A DNA stretch of 64,000 bases. Source: Manduca sexta. Lineage: Eukaryota > Arthropoda > Insecta > Lepidoptera > Sphingidae. Position 1 is the first letter of the stretch. Every line of letters starts with the position of its first letter. The stretch is from assembly GCF_014839805.1 (NCBI RefSeq), contig NC_051118.1, forward strand, positions 2,356,001-2,420,000. The letters run 5' to 3'. The position numbers and the translations under genes are program-made. Of this stretch, positions 1-11,967 are shown one piece after another. The notes beneath the pieces are model-generated. The model worked only from the letters and a program-made list of their open reading frames with translations. It was not told the origin of the DNA and searched no databases.

Positions 1-3000
1 CGAATTATATTTGTTATTAGTTCTAGTTAGTGGTGGACACAACAGACAAACAGGCTGCCTCGGCAGGCGGCTGGGTACGCGTATTTTTATGGCTCCTAAT
101 AACGGTGGACAATTAATATAATTCCGTAAAATTTTGTACAAAAATGACATATCTAGAAGTTTCCTTCGATCATTCAAAGTAATCATTTTGAAATATGTTA
201 ATCGGTCAGCATAGGAATTAAGTTCTGTGTTTGACTTATTGTGATAATATGCGAGATGTCTTGTAAACCTTTTTTGTATGCGTTCAATGCGAAGTTGGTG
301 GACTGAGTAATACGGACTCCAGACGGTACTACAGTATTCTAAGGTCGATCTAACATATGAGTTGTAAAGCACTATTTTTGTGTAAGGATTTTTGAAAACT
401 TTACCATTCCTAATCACAAAGCCAAGCATTTTAGATGCTCTACTAATAATGTTATTCAGGTGAGGTACAAAAGTCAATTTGGTATCGAAAATTACACCTA
501 GATCACGCATTGTGTGGCATTCTTGTAAGGGCGCATTATTTATGTTATATGAAGTTGAAAATTTATTGTGGTTACGGGTGAATTTTATTAGGTTACATTT
601 CGTATTATTTAAAGTTAACCTATTACTAGCACACCAATTTGCTAAGTTATTTATATCTGACTGGAGCAAAAGACTGTCGTCTAGGGTGATTATGACCTTA
701 GATAATTTAAGATCATCTGCAAAGAGATAAACTTGACTGTATTTAATTGTAGATGTTATGTCATTTATTAAAACGTTGAATAACCAAGGACCCAAATGTG
801 ATCCCTGAGGAACTCCAGAGCTGGCCGTGTAAGTGACGGACTCGAAACCTTTCATAACAACATACTGATGGCGATTCTCTAAATATGAAATAAACCAACT
901 TAATAAACTGCCATAGATGCCGTAATTATGATAATATTAAATAATAATATCAGCCCTGTATTATATACTTGCCCACTGCTGAGCACGGGCCTCTACTACT
1001 GAGAGGGATGTAATTTCTTAATAAGTATATCATGCGAGACTCTATCAAAAGCTTTTGAGAAATCCGTGTAAATGGAATATACTTGGTGTCCAGCGTCAAC
1101 AGCGTCCACAAGATAATTATGATAGTTTATTAGATTCGTGTTGGTTGATCTAGATTGAACGAACCCATGTTGATCGTTAGTAAGATGCTGTTTAAAGTGA
1201 AATTTTAAATGTGAATATAAAAGGGATTCGAATACTTTGGCAAACACTGATAGTATGGAAATGGGCCTGTAGTTGGATATTAGTTCAGGGTCTCTGGCTT
1301 TGAGTATTGGCACCACCTTGGCTCTTTTCCAGACCACGGGGAAGACTCCTGTGTGAAAAGACTTATTATATATTAAAGTTAAAGGTTTGCTTAGTGCAGA
1401 CGAACATTTAGTGACAAAATACGATGGTATACCATCGGGACCGTATCCTTTATTAGGGTCCAGTCTTTTTAAATATTTGTATGTTTTTGAACGCGATATA
1501 TTTTTTATACTTAAGGTGCTTATATCATGCCCGCCACTATTCACCCCGGCGTGAGTTTTGGTATCAATGGGTGGACAATTAATGTATGTTGATGAAAAAT
1601 ACGATGCAAACATATTGCATATATTCGGTACCTGTTGTTGCAGAAGTATTATTGTGTGTCATTTTATATGGATATTGATTAGCTGCGTTGTGTTTTTGCT
1701 TTAAATATGACCAAAAATATTTCGGATTGCAAGAAACACTCTCTTTAATCTTGTGTATATAGCTATTATAACAAATTGTGGTTAAATTTTTGCACCTTTT
1801 ATTTAAGATAACTAATGATATGTGATCTAAAGGATTTTTAAATATTCTGTACGTATGCAATAATTTGATTTTTTCTCTGTTTAATTTGATTAATTCCTTA
1901 CTGTACCGACAAGGGTGTCTGCCGTTGCGAGCTTTGGTTTTAGGTACATATTCATTTATAATTTTGTTTAAGATGCTGTAGAACTTGTCTGTCATTTTAT
2001 CAATGTTCTCATATACGGCGAGTTCTCCCAACCAGTCTATACTGTCCAGTTTTGAAACTATTAAATCATAATCAGCCTTGTAAAAGTTATATTTCATCTC
2101 TATATTTTTAGGCGTAAGTTGGGTCGTAGTAGATACACATACGGATATGTCTAATGGAATGTGCAGTAGATCAACATTAGTCAACACATTAGTCGACGCA
2201 TTTACTTTTATGATCAGTATGTTGGATAAAACTAAATCTAAAATCTTGTCACTATTATTGCAAATGTTGTATTGAATTAATCCGTTAAGGTTGGCAAAAT
2301 CAATGAAATATTGACTTAATGATGATCCCCTGTGATAGATCGTTAGTTCCGGGAAGTGACCAATTGATACAACTCATATTAAAATCACCAACAATACAAA
2401 CATTGGTCATACTATCGGAAACGCCGTTAAAATGGTCTATGAAATGTTCTAAGATATTCCGATTTACCGGCGGTGGAACATATACTGCACACAAATTGAG
2501 ATAAAAGTTATTTGTAATCTCTATTCCGACCCAAAGATCTTCACAGAGACTCTCCTTATCTTTGAGACGTGAGGATTTGAGCTCTTTTGATACAGCTATT
2601 AGTACCCCACCTCCATCCTTATGTTTGTGAAAGCCAGCGTTTTCGCGATCTCTTCTATACACAATATAGCGATTATCAAACAATTCTGTGTCCTTAATGC
2701 CATTATTTAGCCACGTTTCCGTAAGTATAATAATGTCAACATCAATGCCAGTAGTATTACAATAAAAATCGTGAGTTTTGGTGCGGAGACCTCTCACGTT
2801 TTGGTAGTATATCTGGATACAGTTGAATTTTAGTGTTAATATACCAATGAAAATACTATAATCTAACAGTAAGGAATTAATTGAGTTTGTCCAGCACATC
2901 ACAGTATATGAATTGCGAGGTTTCGGTTTTGCGTATAAATATTCGCTCTTGCTTTACCCTCACAAACTTATATCCCTTTTCTCTCGCTTTAATACGGGCC

Positions 3001-3193
3001 GCTGCATGTAGTTTCCTGTTACTTGGTGAAAGATGTTCTAGTACGAAAATTGGCCGCTTTTGGTCACCCATGCCTATGTGACTGGTGTTGAGTTTATCAT
3101 TTGAATTTGCTTTATTATATAAAATGACTTTGGCTAGAAACATGTCCCGCAGCCGAGTTGTTGCCAATTTCACGATGATAGCGCGAGGTCTGC
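1..3193 (-). mobile_element. LINE (CR1/Jockey-like non-LTR retrotransposon), 5'-truncated and frameshifted
   Basis: Read on the minus strand, 3192-2877 is the C-terminal part of an ORF1 protein with the FP-like domain often seen in insect LINEs (motifs RPRAIIVKLAT, HLSPSNRKLHAAAR, FVRVKQERIFIR). It overlaps the start of ORF2. ORF2 shows an AP-endonuclease (2902-2300; QNVRGLRTKTHDF, ILTETWLN, GDFNMSCINW), a linker (2187-1579) and reverse transcriptase (1613 to about 1) with YGPDGIP, NYRPISILS, SGVPQGS and the catalytic FADD at about 706-725. The three pieces lie in different frames, and a SINE fragment sits in the RT at 930-1010, so the copy is dead. The RT C-terminus runs off the left edge. 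Homology stops near 3193, which fits ordinary 5' truncation. The clade call rests on motif style only. Confidence 0.9.
930..1010 (-). repeat. SINE-1 3' fragment inside the LINE RT
   Basis: The tail of the common SINE in this window (ATATCAGCCCTGTATTATA, then GCCCACTGCTGAGCACGGGC) interrupts the reverse transcriptase reading frame. Confidence 0.8.
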
Positions 3194-3631
3194 TGTATTA
3201 TGCAATAGTAATGATTCGAAGAATTCTTTTGCACATGATACATTTTGTAAAATATTAACACTGTGTATATGAACGAAGAAAAAAAAATTATAAAATGTAA
3301 AAATAAAGTAAAAATGTGTAAATAAAATGTATATGCTTATATAAAATGTGAGTCCTAATTAATCCATAAATCTTACACGAGTATTGATTACTCGACCACT
3401 TCTAGTAATATGTTGTTGCCTATTTCCGGAGGTTGTGCCAAAAAATTGATGTTATAACTTCCTTGGGCATGTGTCGTCGCTCACCTTCTGCGGTGCTAAG
3501 GTGGTTTCAATCCGGATGAATCAGGCGCGAGGTTCATCTACCCAGAAGTCGGGAATACGCGTATGAACGGATACTCCCAGTAGATCAGTTTCTTTTGTCT
3601 GTGTATTTGGAGCTTTGGTTGCAATCTTGAA

Positions 3632-3715
3632 GATCACGTCGGATGAATCACGTCTTGTGTATCACGTCGGATGAATCATGTCGGGTGGATCACGTCGGGT
3701 GGATCACGTCAGGGT
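3632..3715. repeat. Degenerate short tandem repeat (GATCACGTCGG type)
   Basis: Five or six imperfect units of about 14-16 nt of the form (G)ATCACGTCGG(A/G)TG follow each other. Confidence 0.6.
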
Positions 3716-4106
3716 TACCATTGTAGAGTTGAGTGTGTTTTTAATGGTAATGTATGGGAGTCACAACTCTAGCTATAATGAAACGCTAAAGATGGCACTG
3801 AATATATAATGTATTTCAAAACTCCAGAGTACGTTTAATACACAGTGGCGTACTTAGGTGGTAATAGTAACCAATCGTAAGACGTACTAATTAAACAAAG
3901 GCGCACATTGCTTTTATATGGGAGGTATGGTGTGACACAGCGTTCTCGCACAACTACGCACGTGCACTTACATAGCTGCGCAAGTGTGTGTGTCCCAACA
4001 ATAGACAATAGAAGTGATGGCGGGACCAACTGGATTCATTTAAAAGGAGATACCTGGTTTATGGAATAATCTAGGGAAAAACTTGACCCAAAATTGAGGT
4101 TTCATA

Positions 4107-4330
4107 GACTAACCCCCTTATTCATAGACGTTATTTATCTACGGACGGGGCATTGCTGTGATAACAAGTCTGTTTCTTAGTGCTGACGGCATGGCAGCCT
4201 TCGTAGTGCGTAGACATAGGGCCGTTGTGATTACCTAATCTTGAGATACAAGTTGAATGTAGTTGGCTGTCCGATAAACAAAGCTGAACAAACAGCAAGC
4301 TGTCAGATAAACAAAGCTGAGACTTATGAT
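4107..4330 (+). repeat. Small DNA-transposon-like repeat (CCCCTTATTCATAGACG family)
   Basis: Starts with CCCCTTATTCATAGACG and shares GATAACAAGTCTGTTTCT and GACGGCATGGCAGCCTTCG with copies at 12610-12760, 24325-24480 and 56383-56643. The last copy has both ends and shows that they are inverted repeats of each other. Confidence 0.6.
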
Positions 4331-4602
4331 ACTATACAAATCTAATAAAGCCATTATTAATTTATTACTTACATTTCCTTAGTTTAGGCCCGTAGTGTTG
4401 TGTTAACCAGCTTTGAGCCGATATAAGTGTCCATTATAATAAAACAATAATTTTTGATACAATTTGATAAAACAATTCTTTTGATGGCCATAAAGAACCG
4501 TTAAGATATTTAAGATATTTCGTTTTATATTGCTATTAAACAATTAACTAGTCGACCAGTTTAGAAATTTAGTTACTCCAACCAAAGAACCTTAATGTGC
4601 AG

Positions 4603-7600
4603 ATTCTCTATATCTTGGCCGAGGCTGATGCCGACTGGTTTCCCGAACTACATCAGCGAGGATGGCAAGCAGTACTACAACAAGCTGATTGACGGACTCC
4701 TGGCGAAGGGGATCCAGCCTCTGGTCACCATGTACCATTGGGACCTGCCGCAGAGGCTGCAGGAACTCGGTAAGGCGACAATCCACTGATAGGATAAGGA
4801 GGTCTTTTGATTTATTTAAGGACAGACTCCACTTCTCTTGTTGGTAAGAGTGGAGTCCAGATAGATCATAACGAGTAATTTTTATCCCAGCCAGTTTATC
4901 ATTATATCAGTTTACTGGTGGTAGGTCTCTCATATGTGAGAGTCTGCCTGGGTAGGTACTACCGCAACATCTATTTCTGCCGCCAAGCAGCAGTGTGTGG
5001 TCACTGTTGTGTTCCGGTTTGAGGACATTGTAGCCAGTGTAACTACTGGACATAGTGGACATAGTGGACATAGTGAGACTTAACATCTCATATCTCAAGA
5101 TGGCGAGCGCAGTGGAATACCAAACAATACTTTGTAATTCAAGGTGTTGGATGGTGTTTCTGGCGTTTATGGGCGGTCGTATCGCTTACCATCAGGCGAA
5201 AGGTCTCGTCGCGTCATTCAAAACAATAAAAAAAATGCCGGTCTTTCCAAATCGGATATAAAATAAGATCGGAACGCGGCATAATTCCGGCAATTCATTC
5301 CAAAAATGTATTCAACACTATAATTACATTAGGCGGCTGGACCAACCCCCTAGTTACTGACTGGTTCCTGGACTACGCTCGCACGGTCTTCTCCTTGTAC
5401 GGAGACAGGGTCAAGACCTGGATCACGATCAACGAGCCGCTGGTGATGTGCGAGATGAGTTACAATGACGGATCCATGGCTCCTGGGATCATCAGTCCCG
5501 AAGTCGGGACGTATTTATGCAATAAACATACCCTTCTGGCTCATGCGAAGGCTTGGAGATTGTACGACAACGAGTTTCGCCATAAATATCATGGTAAGTG
5601 GAGTATGATTGTCTTAGCATCCGTATTATTATAGCTGGTTTTTGTACGTGAGGTCGGTGCAACAAGCTTGCAAAAACAATTTATCTTAGTTTTTGTGTCC
5701 GTTTTCATGAGTTCAATATCATTTTAGGCAAACAAATCCCGGGCAAATTATTTAAAAAAAAAGTGTTTCATGGTTTAAGTATTCAGACGAAGACATCTTT
5801 CTTTTCTATTCAAATAAATTTTTAGATTGTGGTACCCGTACCAGAGCCTTTTTTCAGGATTCAGTCCCAGATAAAGCCTACACCTCGTTTTAAGGTGCTG
5901 AGGAACTGGGACCAGTTGAGCTAGAGACCCCCGGATATTCTTGCCTATTATTATCAACTGATTTCCAGGTGAAATATCCTTAGTCAACCACATGTTCTGG
6001 TACGAGGCTGTTATGTCTGGTGAGGAAGAAATTACAGAGTTAGCCCAGGAAAACTCGGTAAATACCATCTTTTATATCAACTTTAATAATAATAATAATA
6101 ATATCAGCCCTGTATGTATATACTTGCCCACTGCTGAGCACGGGCTTCCTCTACTACAGAGAGGGATTAGGCCTTAGTCCACCACGCTGGCCTAGAGCGG
6201 ATTGGTAGACTTCACACACCTTCGAAATTCCTATAGAGAACTTCTCAGATGTGCAGGTTTCCTCACGATGTTTTCCTTCACCGTTAAAGCGAACGATAAA
6301 TTCACAAAGAATACACACATGATATTAGAAAAGTCAGAGGTGTGTGCCCTTGGGATTTGAACCTGCGGACATTCGTCTTGGCAGTCCGTTCCACACCCAA
6401 CTAGGCTATCGCCGTTTTTTATATATCAACTTTACATTATTTGATTTCCTATAATTTTTCAATATGCATACTCATATACATCTTAAATCCTTTGTAATTA
6501 TATAAACGAAAGGTTTTTGTCGTATATAGACTATGCATCATAGTGACATTGTCGAATGGATTTCGATATATCTAATGGATCCGGAAATATAAGGTCTATG
6601 TTAAACTTGAATGCCAGGCAAAGACCTACAGATAAAAAAATGGTGCATTTTTTTTACTAACACAGTCTCCTTGCAGGCTGGCCGTTACTCCCACCCAATA
6701 TTCTCCAAAGAAGGCGGCTGGCCTTCCTCCATTGTGGACGCCCTGGCGTTGAACAGCAAGCGGCAAGGGTATCCCAAGTCTAACTTCCCGTCTCTGACCA
6801 AGGAAGAAATCGAGCTCATGAAAGGTATAGTACTCAATTTTTTTTTTAACTTACAAATCCATGTCTAGATGAGCGATCCACTCGCCTAGTGTTAACCGCT
6901 ATCCATAAATAATAGCAATATTGTCCAAAACTTTGAATATTAGTGCATGGCACTGATTGCTTCAAACTGAACAGTGGCACCATCGTTGGTGGTAGGATAT
7001 ATTTTATATCCGCCTGGAAAGTGAACACCGTACACAAGGTATTAAAACCCGCCATAATTGCTCACGTAAGTGTGCTACGTTCCCGTCCAGCTTGTGTATA
7101 TCCGGTTCCAATAGGCCGGCATAATTGTGTCTACTGTCGACGGGTAATCATCTTTCGTCAGTCGACATTCTATTGAACTCCACTATATTAAGCGTCAGGT
7201 GCAATTTGATGAGCCCGTATAAAAAATAAACTCGCGGCCGTAACCCTCAACCATTAGATGTGAAGTCTCATAATGCCTAATGATTACACTGGCTACAAAC
7301 CTTTAAACCATAACTCAAATGTGATTCCACAGTGTTACTTGCGGGTATATTAGCAATTGCAATATTGGATGCGATGGAATAATGAATATGGGCCACGAAG
7401 GTCAATCTTAACGGAGATCAGCCAGATACTCTCGATACATTATAGTGCGTGTGCGCTAATACACAGGTGCACTCTCTATTCCTTTTCATAGTCCGGTAAG
7501 ACGGCAATCCGACATGACCGGAGAGAGACCAGGCGCAGGACCAACGGCTTAACTTGCTTTTCGAGGCACGGGGATATCACACCAACTTCCTGACTCCGAG

Positions 7601-10600
7601 CTGCGACTTAGTAATTTTTAAGATGGAAATACCCAGTTACAAATATGTTTGATTAGAATCCAGGACCTCAGCGCGTTAGTCGAACTCGTTCCGCGTCCAC
7701 ATTACAACTACACCACCGATGCATATATTAACTGTAGTATAACGATATAATACAGGAACATTCTAGAACTGGCAACCCAATTCATGTTTCAGGAACCTAT
7801 GACTTCTACGCAATGAATCACTACACCAGCCGTCAAGTTAGGAAGAGCAAAGGTGGAGAGAAGTTTGGCTCGTGGCCCATCAACGATGGACCTGACTTGG
7901 ACATCAAGCTGTCGGCACATCACAGCTGGGCGAGGACTGCCGCGTCGTGGTTCTATGTAACTTTCTTATTTAACACTAGTCATTGCTCGCGGCTCAGCCT
8001 GTTTCAAAAAGATATCCGAGATAAAATTCTCGCTTTATATTTCACCGGGATAAAAAGTAGCCTATAGCATACAACAGTAATGTAACTTATTCTTATAAAA
8101 AAAACTACGAAATCGGTTAAGTCGTTGCTGAGATTAGCGCGTTCAAACAAAGAAACTTTTCAGTTTTATATATCAGTATAGATATAGTTGATGCCCTAAA
8201 ATTGGAGCAAATAAAAATAATCTAAAAACCTTAATTAATGAATGATGATAAAATAAATTTAAGTTAGTAATTCACTCCTTTTTTAATATATTTATTTGAA
8301 ATTTACACCTTCGTGTTAGTACAATGGTTTTTGGATCAGAACATGAAAAAAAAGCTGAATACTTCATCAGAAAAGAAGACGTGTAATACTAAAAGATAAA
8401 AATGCTACATATTCCTTTATTCTCAAAATTACCTTATTCTTTCAGGTCAATCCGCCAGGAATACGAAAACAGCTTGTGTGGTTGAGAAAACATTATGGAA
8501 ACCTCAAATTCATTATAGCTGAGAACGGATATCCTTCTTCAGGTGGAAAACATGACCCTGATAGAATAGCATATCTGCATGATAATTTGGAACAGGTTAG
8601 TACATAATAGTGTTTGTTTAAACCATTTTCCTTATATTTATAAATTATCTTTGCTCGCGGCTCCGTACGTGTGAAAAAGTTTTTCCCATTTTTGTAACAT
8701 TTTTCATTGATACTTCCCTATTGGTCCCATTAATACATCTACCTTTTAAAATCATATTTCAGATACTGCTCGCCATTCAAGAAGACGGCGTGAACGTCAC
8801 AGCATACACGGTGTGGAGTCTCATGGACAACTTCGAATGGATGGATGGTTACAAGTAAGTTACAATTTTTTCATTTTGTAAAATATAGGAAGATATTATA
8901 ACGTTGAGTTTTCGAACGACCTACATCTCAGTCTACTCCGTCAGCATAAAGGCTGCAGTCTTCGAAACGTCGGGAGAAAATAATATAGAACGTGATAAAA
9001 TCCTAAAACTAGTTTTATTTAGTAATTTGAAATTCTTGACCAGCCACGGCCAACTGCATCGAAGCTGTGGTTGTACTACGGTACGGCTGCTGAATAGGTT
9101 TCGGGTTCGTCAGAGTGGGGCAAAGTGATATTGGTTTTTGTTCTCAATAGCAGCGAAGATTGGAATTTGTGCCCGACAACCTATCAACTCATAGTATGGA
9201 ATAAACATATCGGAGAGTGGGCGCGATAGTTGCGTCTCTGTTAACCCTTCGGGGATAAAAATCATGGAGGTGTGTGTAGAAAACATGTTCATCAAGAATT
9301 TTAGCTGTTTATAATATTAGCGTAAACTAGGGACGTTTGCATATAGCGAATAGCGATAGCCTATTTGGTGGTGGGTGGAGTACCGAGACAAATGTCTGCA
9401 GGATTCTAAACCCTAGGACACACAACTCTGACTTTTCCAGAGTTATGTGTGTATTCTTTTTGAATTATCGCTTGCTTTAACGGTGAAGGAAAACATCGTG
9501 AGGAAACCTGCATACCTGAGAAGTTCTCTGTAGCAATGTTTGAGGGTGTGTCTACCAACCCGCATTAGCTCAGCGTGGTAGACTAGGGCCTAATTCGTCT
9601 CAGTAGTACGGGACGCCCGTGCCAGCAGTGGGACAGTATATACTACAGGGCTGTTATTATTATTTATTGTTATAGTGACGGTAAACTCTCCACTTTATTC
9701 GTAACAGAAACACCAACACCACGATGTTTATTTTTCAGAACCAAATTCGGTCTTTTCGAAGTAGACTTCAACTCTCCAGAGAGGAAGCGCACTCCGCGCG
9801 CCTCCGCTCATTACTACAGGAAGGTGATCAAGGCGCACTCCCTCGATGTTCCTAGACCACATGTAAGTTTTTTATCTACCTGACCAGTTTACTATGCAGC
9901 TGATGAGATCAAGTGTGATGCTATCGCTTATAGACCAGTGGTAAAGGGTCTATATAACTCAATACCTATACAACCCTTTTGTAGAATTTATGGAGTATCT
10001 AATTATTCTTAGAACTATTTTCCGATCGCATTAATGCATTTTATGAGATACTAGCTTTTGGCCGCGGCTCCGCCCGCGTGGTATATTTTTTCGTTACAAT
10101 CTCTCAAAAGTTATAAATTTTCCTCCTTTTTGGTACAGTTTTCATTTCTGCTCCGCTCCATTTGATCATAGCGTGATGATATATAGTCTTCCTTGATAGG
10201 TGAGCTATCCAGCACTCAAAGAATTTTTCAGTTCGAAACAGTAGTCTCTGAGAATAGCCCGTTCAAACAAACAAACAAATTCTTCAGCTTTATATAATAG
10301 TAAAAAGCATTCTATGTCCTTTTCCTGGTTCTAAGCTACCTCCCCACCAACTTTCAGGCAAATCGGTTTAGCTGTTCTTGAGCTACAAATAGTGTAACTA
10401 ACACGACATTCTTTTATATATATAGATATGTTGTATCGGGTTCCTTTTTGAAAAACATTACGTTTCGCCACGGTTACAGACAGTATAAACATGACCCAGC
10501 CCTCTTAGCATGTGTCTAATAACGTCACTCGTAATTGAATGTTGTTTAATTTCGATGTGATTGGTCGAGAGACCAATGCGTCAGTCACGTGTAAGTCTAT

Positions 10601-11696
10601 CAACCAATCACAAAACGACACGGAATCGTGACGTGTTTTTTTGCCACCATCCAAGCACACAGAATTTAAAGTACAGACAGCCGTAACATAGCTAACCAAA
10701 TTAAAACATTTAAATTAACTTGAGAGCAGAGACTGCGTAGTTGAGTGTGGAACGGACTGCCGAGACGAATGTCCGCAGGTTCAAATCCCAAGGGCACACA
10801 CCTCTGACTTTTCTAAAAAATCATGTGTGTATTCTTTGTGAATTTATCGTTCGCTTTAACGGTGAAGGAAAACATCGTGAGGAAACCTGCACATCTGAGA
10901 AGTTCTCTATAGGAATTTCGAAGGTGTGTGAAGTCTACCAATCCGCACTAGGCCAGCGTGGTGGACTAAGGCCTAATCCCTCTCAGTAGTAGAGGAGGCC
11001 CGTGCTCAGCAGTGGGCAAGTATATAATACAGGGCTGATATTATTTATTATTATTAAATTAACTTGAGAGCAGAGACTGCGTAGTTGAGTGTGGAACGGA
11101 CTGCCAAGACTGCAGGTCCAAATCCCAAGGGCACACGTCAGACTTTTTTAAAATTACATGTGTATTCTTTATGAGTTATGGATTGCTTTAATGGTGAGGT
11201 AAAAATCGTGAGGGAAACTGCATGCCTGGGAAGTTCTCTACAGGTATTTTGAGGGTGTGTGAAGTTTACCAACCCGCACTAGGCCAGCGTGGTGGACTAA
11301 GGCCTAATCCCTCTCAGTAGTAAAGGAAGCCCGCGCCCGGCAATGGGAAATTAATTTACATTAAACATTTTTTTTTACATATTTCATTGAAAAAGATTTT
11401 TATAAATAAATTATAGTAACTAATAGAGGAGTCTATCTTTTTGGTTTGGGAAAGCGAAATTTTATCAGTACCCTGATGCCTTGGGCCAGTGGGTGGTTAT
11501 ATAAGATTTGCCCATTTGTCTTATTACCCAGGATGGAGCCCGAAAACCCGTAAATACAATCAGAAACTATCTGTCTGAAATGCTTTGCATTGAAAATTTC
11601 TTTTCTTTTCAGTATCGCCCAGAGCCTTCGAGCAGTGGGATCAACCTACCATCTCTTACATTATTTAGTACAATTTTATTAATTAAATTATTTTAG
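4603..11696 (+). CDS. Gene A: GH1 beta-glucosidase-like, 5' exons not in window, extra hydrophobic C-terminal exon
   Basis: Hydrolyses beta-glycosidic bonds by the retaining GH1 mechanism (family knowledge). Nine exons are visible, named by the 11-exon plan of gene B: ex4 4603-4769, ex5 5333-5593, ex6 5969-6057, ex7 6677-6824, ex8 7793-7956, ex9 8446-8595, ex10 8763-8854, ex11 9739-9862, ex12 11613-11696. All introns are GT-AG and phases join without a stop (425 residues). Key sites are intact: YHWDLP in ex4, acid/base Glu in TINEP (ex5), nucleophile Glu in IAENG (ex9), WSLMDNFEW (ex10). Exon 11 ends without a stop and splices in phase 0 to exon 12, which adds YRPEPSSSG and a hydrophobic tail ending LLIKLF, then TAG. 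This resembles a GPI-anchor signal, suggesting a membrane-bound enzyme. Exons 1-3 (signal peptide and N-terminus) are missing; the full protein would be about 520 residues. Introns carry several SINEs. Confidence 0.92.
4915..5235. repeat. Dispersed repeat (GGTGGTAGGTCTCTCATATG family) in gene A intron 4
   Basis: Shares GGTAGGTCTCTCATATG, CAAGCAGCAGTGTG and a GCTTACCATCAGGCG end with inverted or partial copies at 25165-25232, 29950-30215, 51225-51515 and 54615-54720. Inside it, the 9-mer GGACATAGT is repeated three times (about 5048-5078). No coding capacity seen. Confidence 0.65.
6085..6414 (-). repeat. SINE-1 copy, near full length
   Basis: tRNA-derived SINE on the minus strand: head GGCGATAGCCTAGTTGGG (A-box-like), GGTTCAAATCCCAAGGGC (B-box-like) and an (ATT)n tail. 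It lies in intron 6 of gene A. Confidence 0.85.
6935..7215. repeat. Dispersed repeat (GGCCGGCATAATTGT family)
   Basis: Contains TGTGTATATCCGGTTCCAAT, GGCCGGCATAATTGT and CGTCAGTCGACATT. Related copies are at 14740-14990, 26195-26370, 43860-44050, 49818-50068 and 59285-59425. Non-coding. Confidence 0.65.
7390..7722 (-). repeat. SINE-3 copy (second tRNA-like SINE type)
   Basis: Shares AATCTTAACGGAGATCA, GGCAATCCGACATGACCGG and GAGGCACGGGGATATCAC with copies at 25425-25768 and 53848-54122. The promoter-like head, best kept in the 25-kb copy, is on the minus strand. Confidence 0.75.
7975..8185 (+). repeat. Common non-LTR-tail-like repeat fragment
   Basis: Contains TTGCTCGCGGCTC, GGGATAAAAAGTAGCCTAT and GCGCGTTCAAACAAAGAAAC, a pattern common in lepidopteran introns. 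A related copy is at 10050-10310, and shorter pieces are at 33880-33950, 38855-38945, 44500-44710, 48890-49150 and 53430-53500. Confidence 0.6.
9048..9275 (+). repeat. SINE-2 copy, degenerate
   Basis: Shares GGGGCAAAGTGATATT, GAATTTGTGCCCGA and CCCTTCGGGGATAAA with the better SINE-2 copies at 20882-21150 and 46783-47045. Confidence 0.6.
9350..9668 (+). repeat. SINE-1 copy, near full length
   Basis: Starts GCGATAGCCTATTTGG, keeps the GGTGAAGGAAAACATCGTG core and the ACAGGGCTGTTATTATT tail. It lies in intron 10 of gene A. Confidence 0.8.
10050..10310 (+). repeat. Common non-LTR-tail-like repeat
   Basis: Begins TACTAGCTTTTGGCCGCGGC and ends near TCAGCTTTATATAATAGTA after a CAAACAAACAAA run. 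It lies in intron 11 of gene A. Confidence 0.6.
10713..11347 (+). repeat. Tandem duplication of SINE-1 with its flank
   Basis: Two SINE-1 copies follow each other (10735-11052 and 11075-11347). Each is preceded by the same flank (AAATTAACTTGAGAGCAG, at about 10713 and 11053), so a segment of about 340 bp including flank was duplicated. The second copy is more diverged. It lies in intron 11 of gene A. Confidence 0.85.
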
Positions 11697-11804
11697 TTAC
11701 AATGTGGTTTTATTTCTTATATAACAATCATAATAAGAATGTATTATGCACTTGTATATATAAAATATATTTTTATTTTTTTTAAATGATAAATGATGAT
11801 CTAT

Positions 11805-11845
11805 AATCGATACATTCTGTAAATTACTTACAGAATGTATCGATT
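11805..11845. repeat. Perfect 18-bp inverted repeat, 5-nt loop
   Basis: AATCGATACATTCTGTAA (11805-11822) and its exact reverse complement (11828-11845) flank ATTAC. It can form a hairpin between genes A and B. Confidence 0.85.
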
Positions 11846-11939
11846 TACTTTATTTTGCCTGGGGATCCGTCGTTCAGATTCTGCCTTAACTTCTACACAA
11901 ACCTTCACATCTATACTAAAATCACTGGATTTTACTCTC

Positions 11940-11967
11940 AATACTTAGAGGACTGCCTCTAAGTATT
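11940..11967. repeat. Perfect 12-bp inverted repeat, 4-nt loop
   Basis: AATACTTAGAGG (11940-11951), loop ACTG, then CCTCTAAGTATT (11956-11967). It is a second hairpin about 100 bp after the first and about 100 bp before the gene B start. Confidence 0.85.

Larger units (their letters stand above)
3194..4602. other. Upstream of the visible part of gene A: AT-rich, no exon seen
   Basis: I found no GH1 exon 1-3 here. The stretch holds a degenerate 14-16 nt tandem motif (GATCACGTCGG variants) at about 3632-3715 and a small repeat at 4107-4330. The missing first exons of gene A must lie left of the window or be lost. Confidence 0.6.

Noticed and set aside
3632..3715. CRISPR-like array
   Set aside because: Short, degenerate, directly abutting units without spacers in a eukaryotic genome; a simple tandem repeat.
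10741..10989. Small protein with similar copies at 30523-30741 and 57350-57598
   Set aside because: All three are the same frame through SINE-1 copies and not genes.
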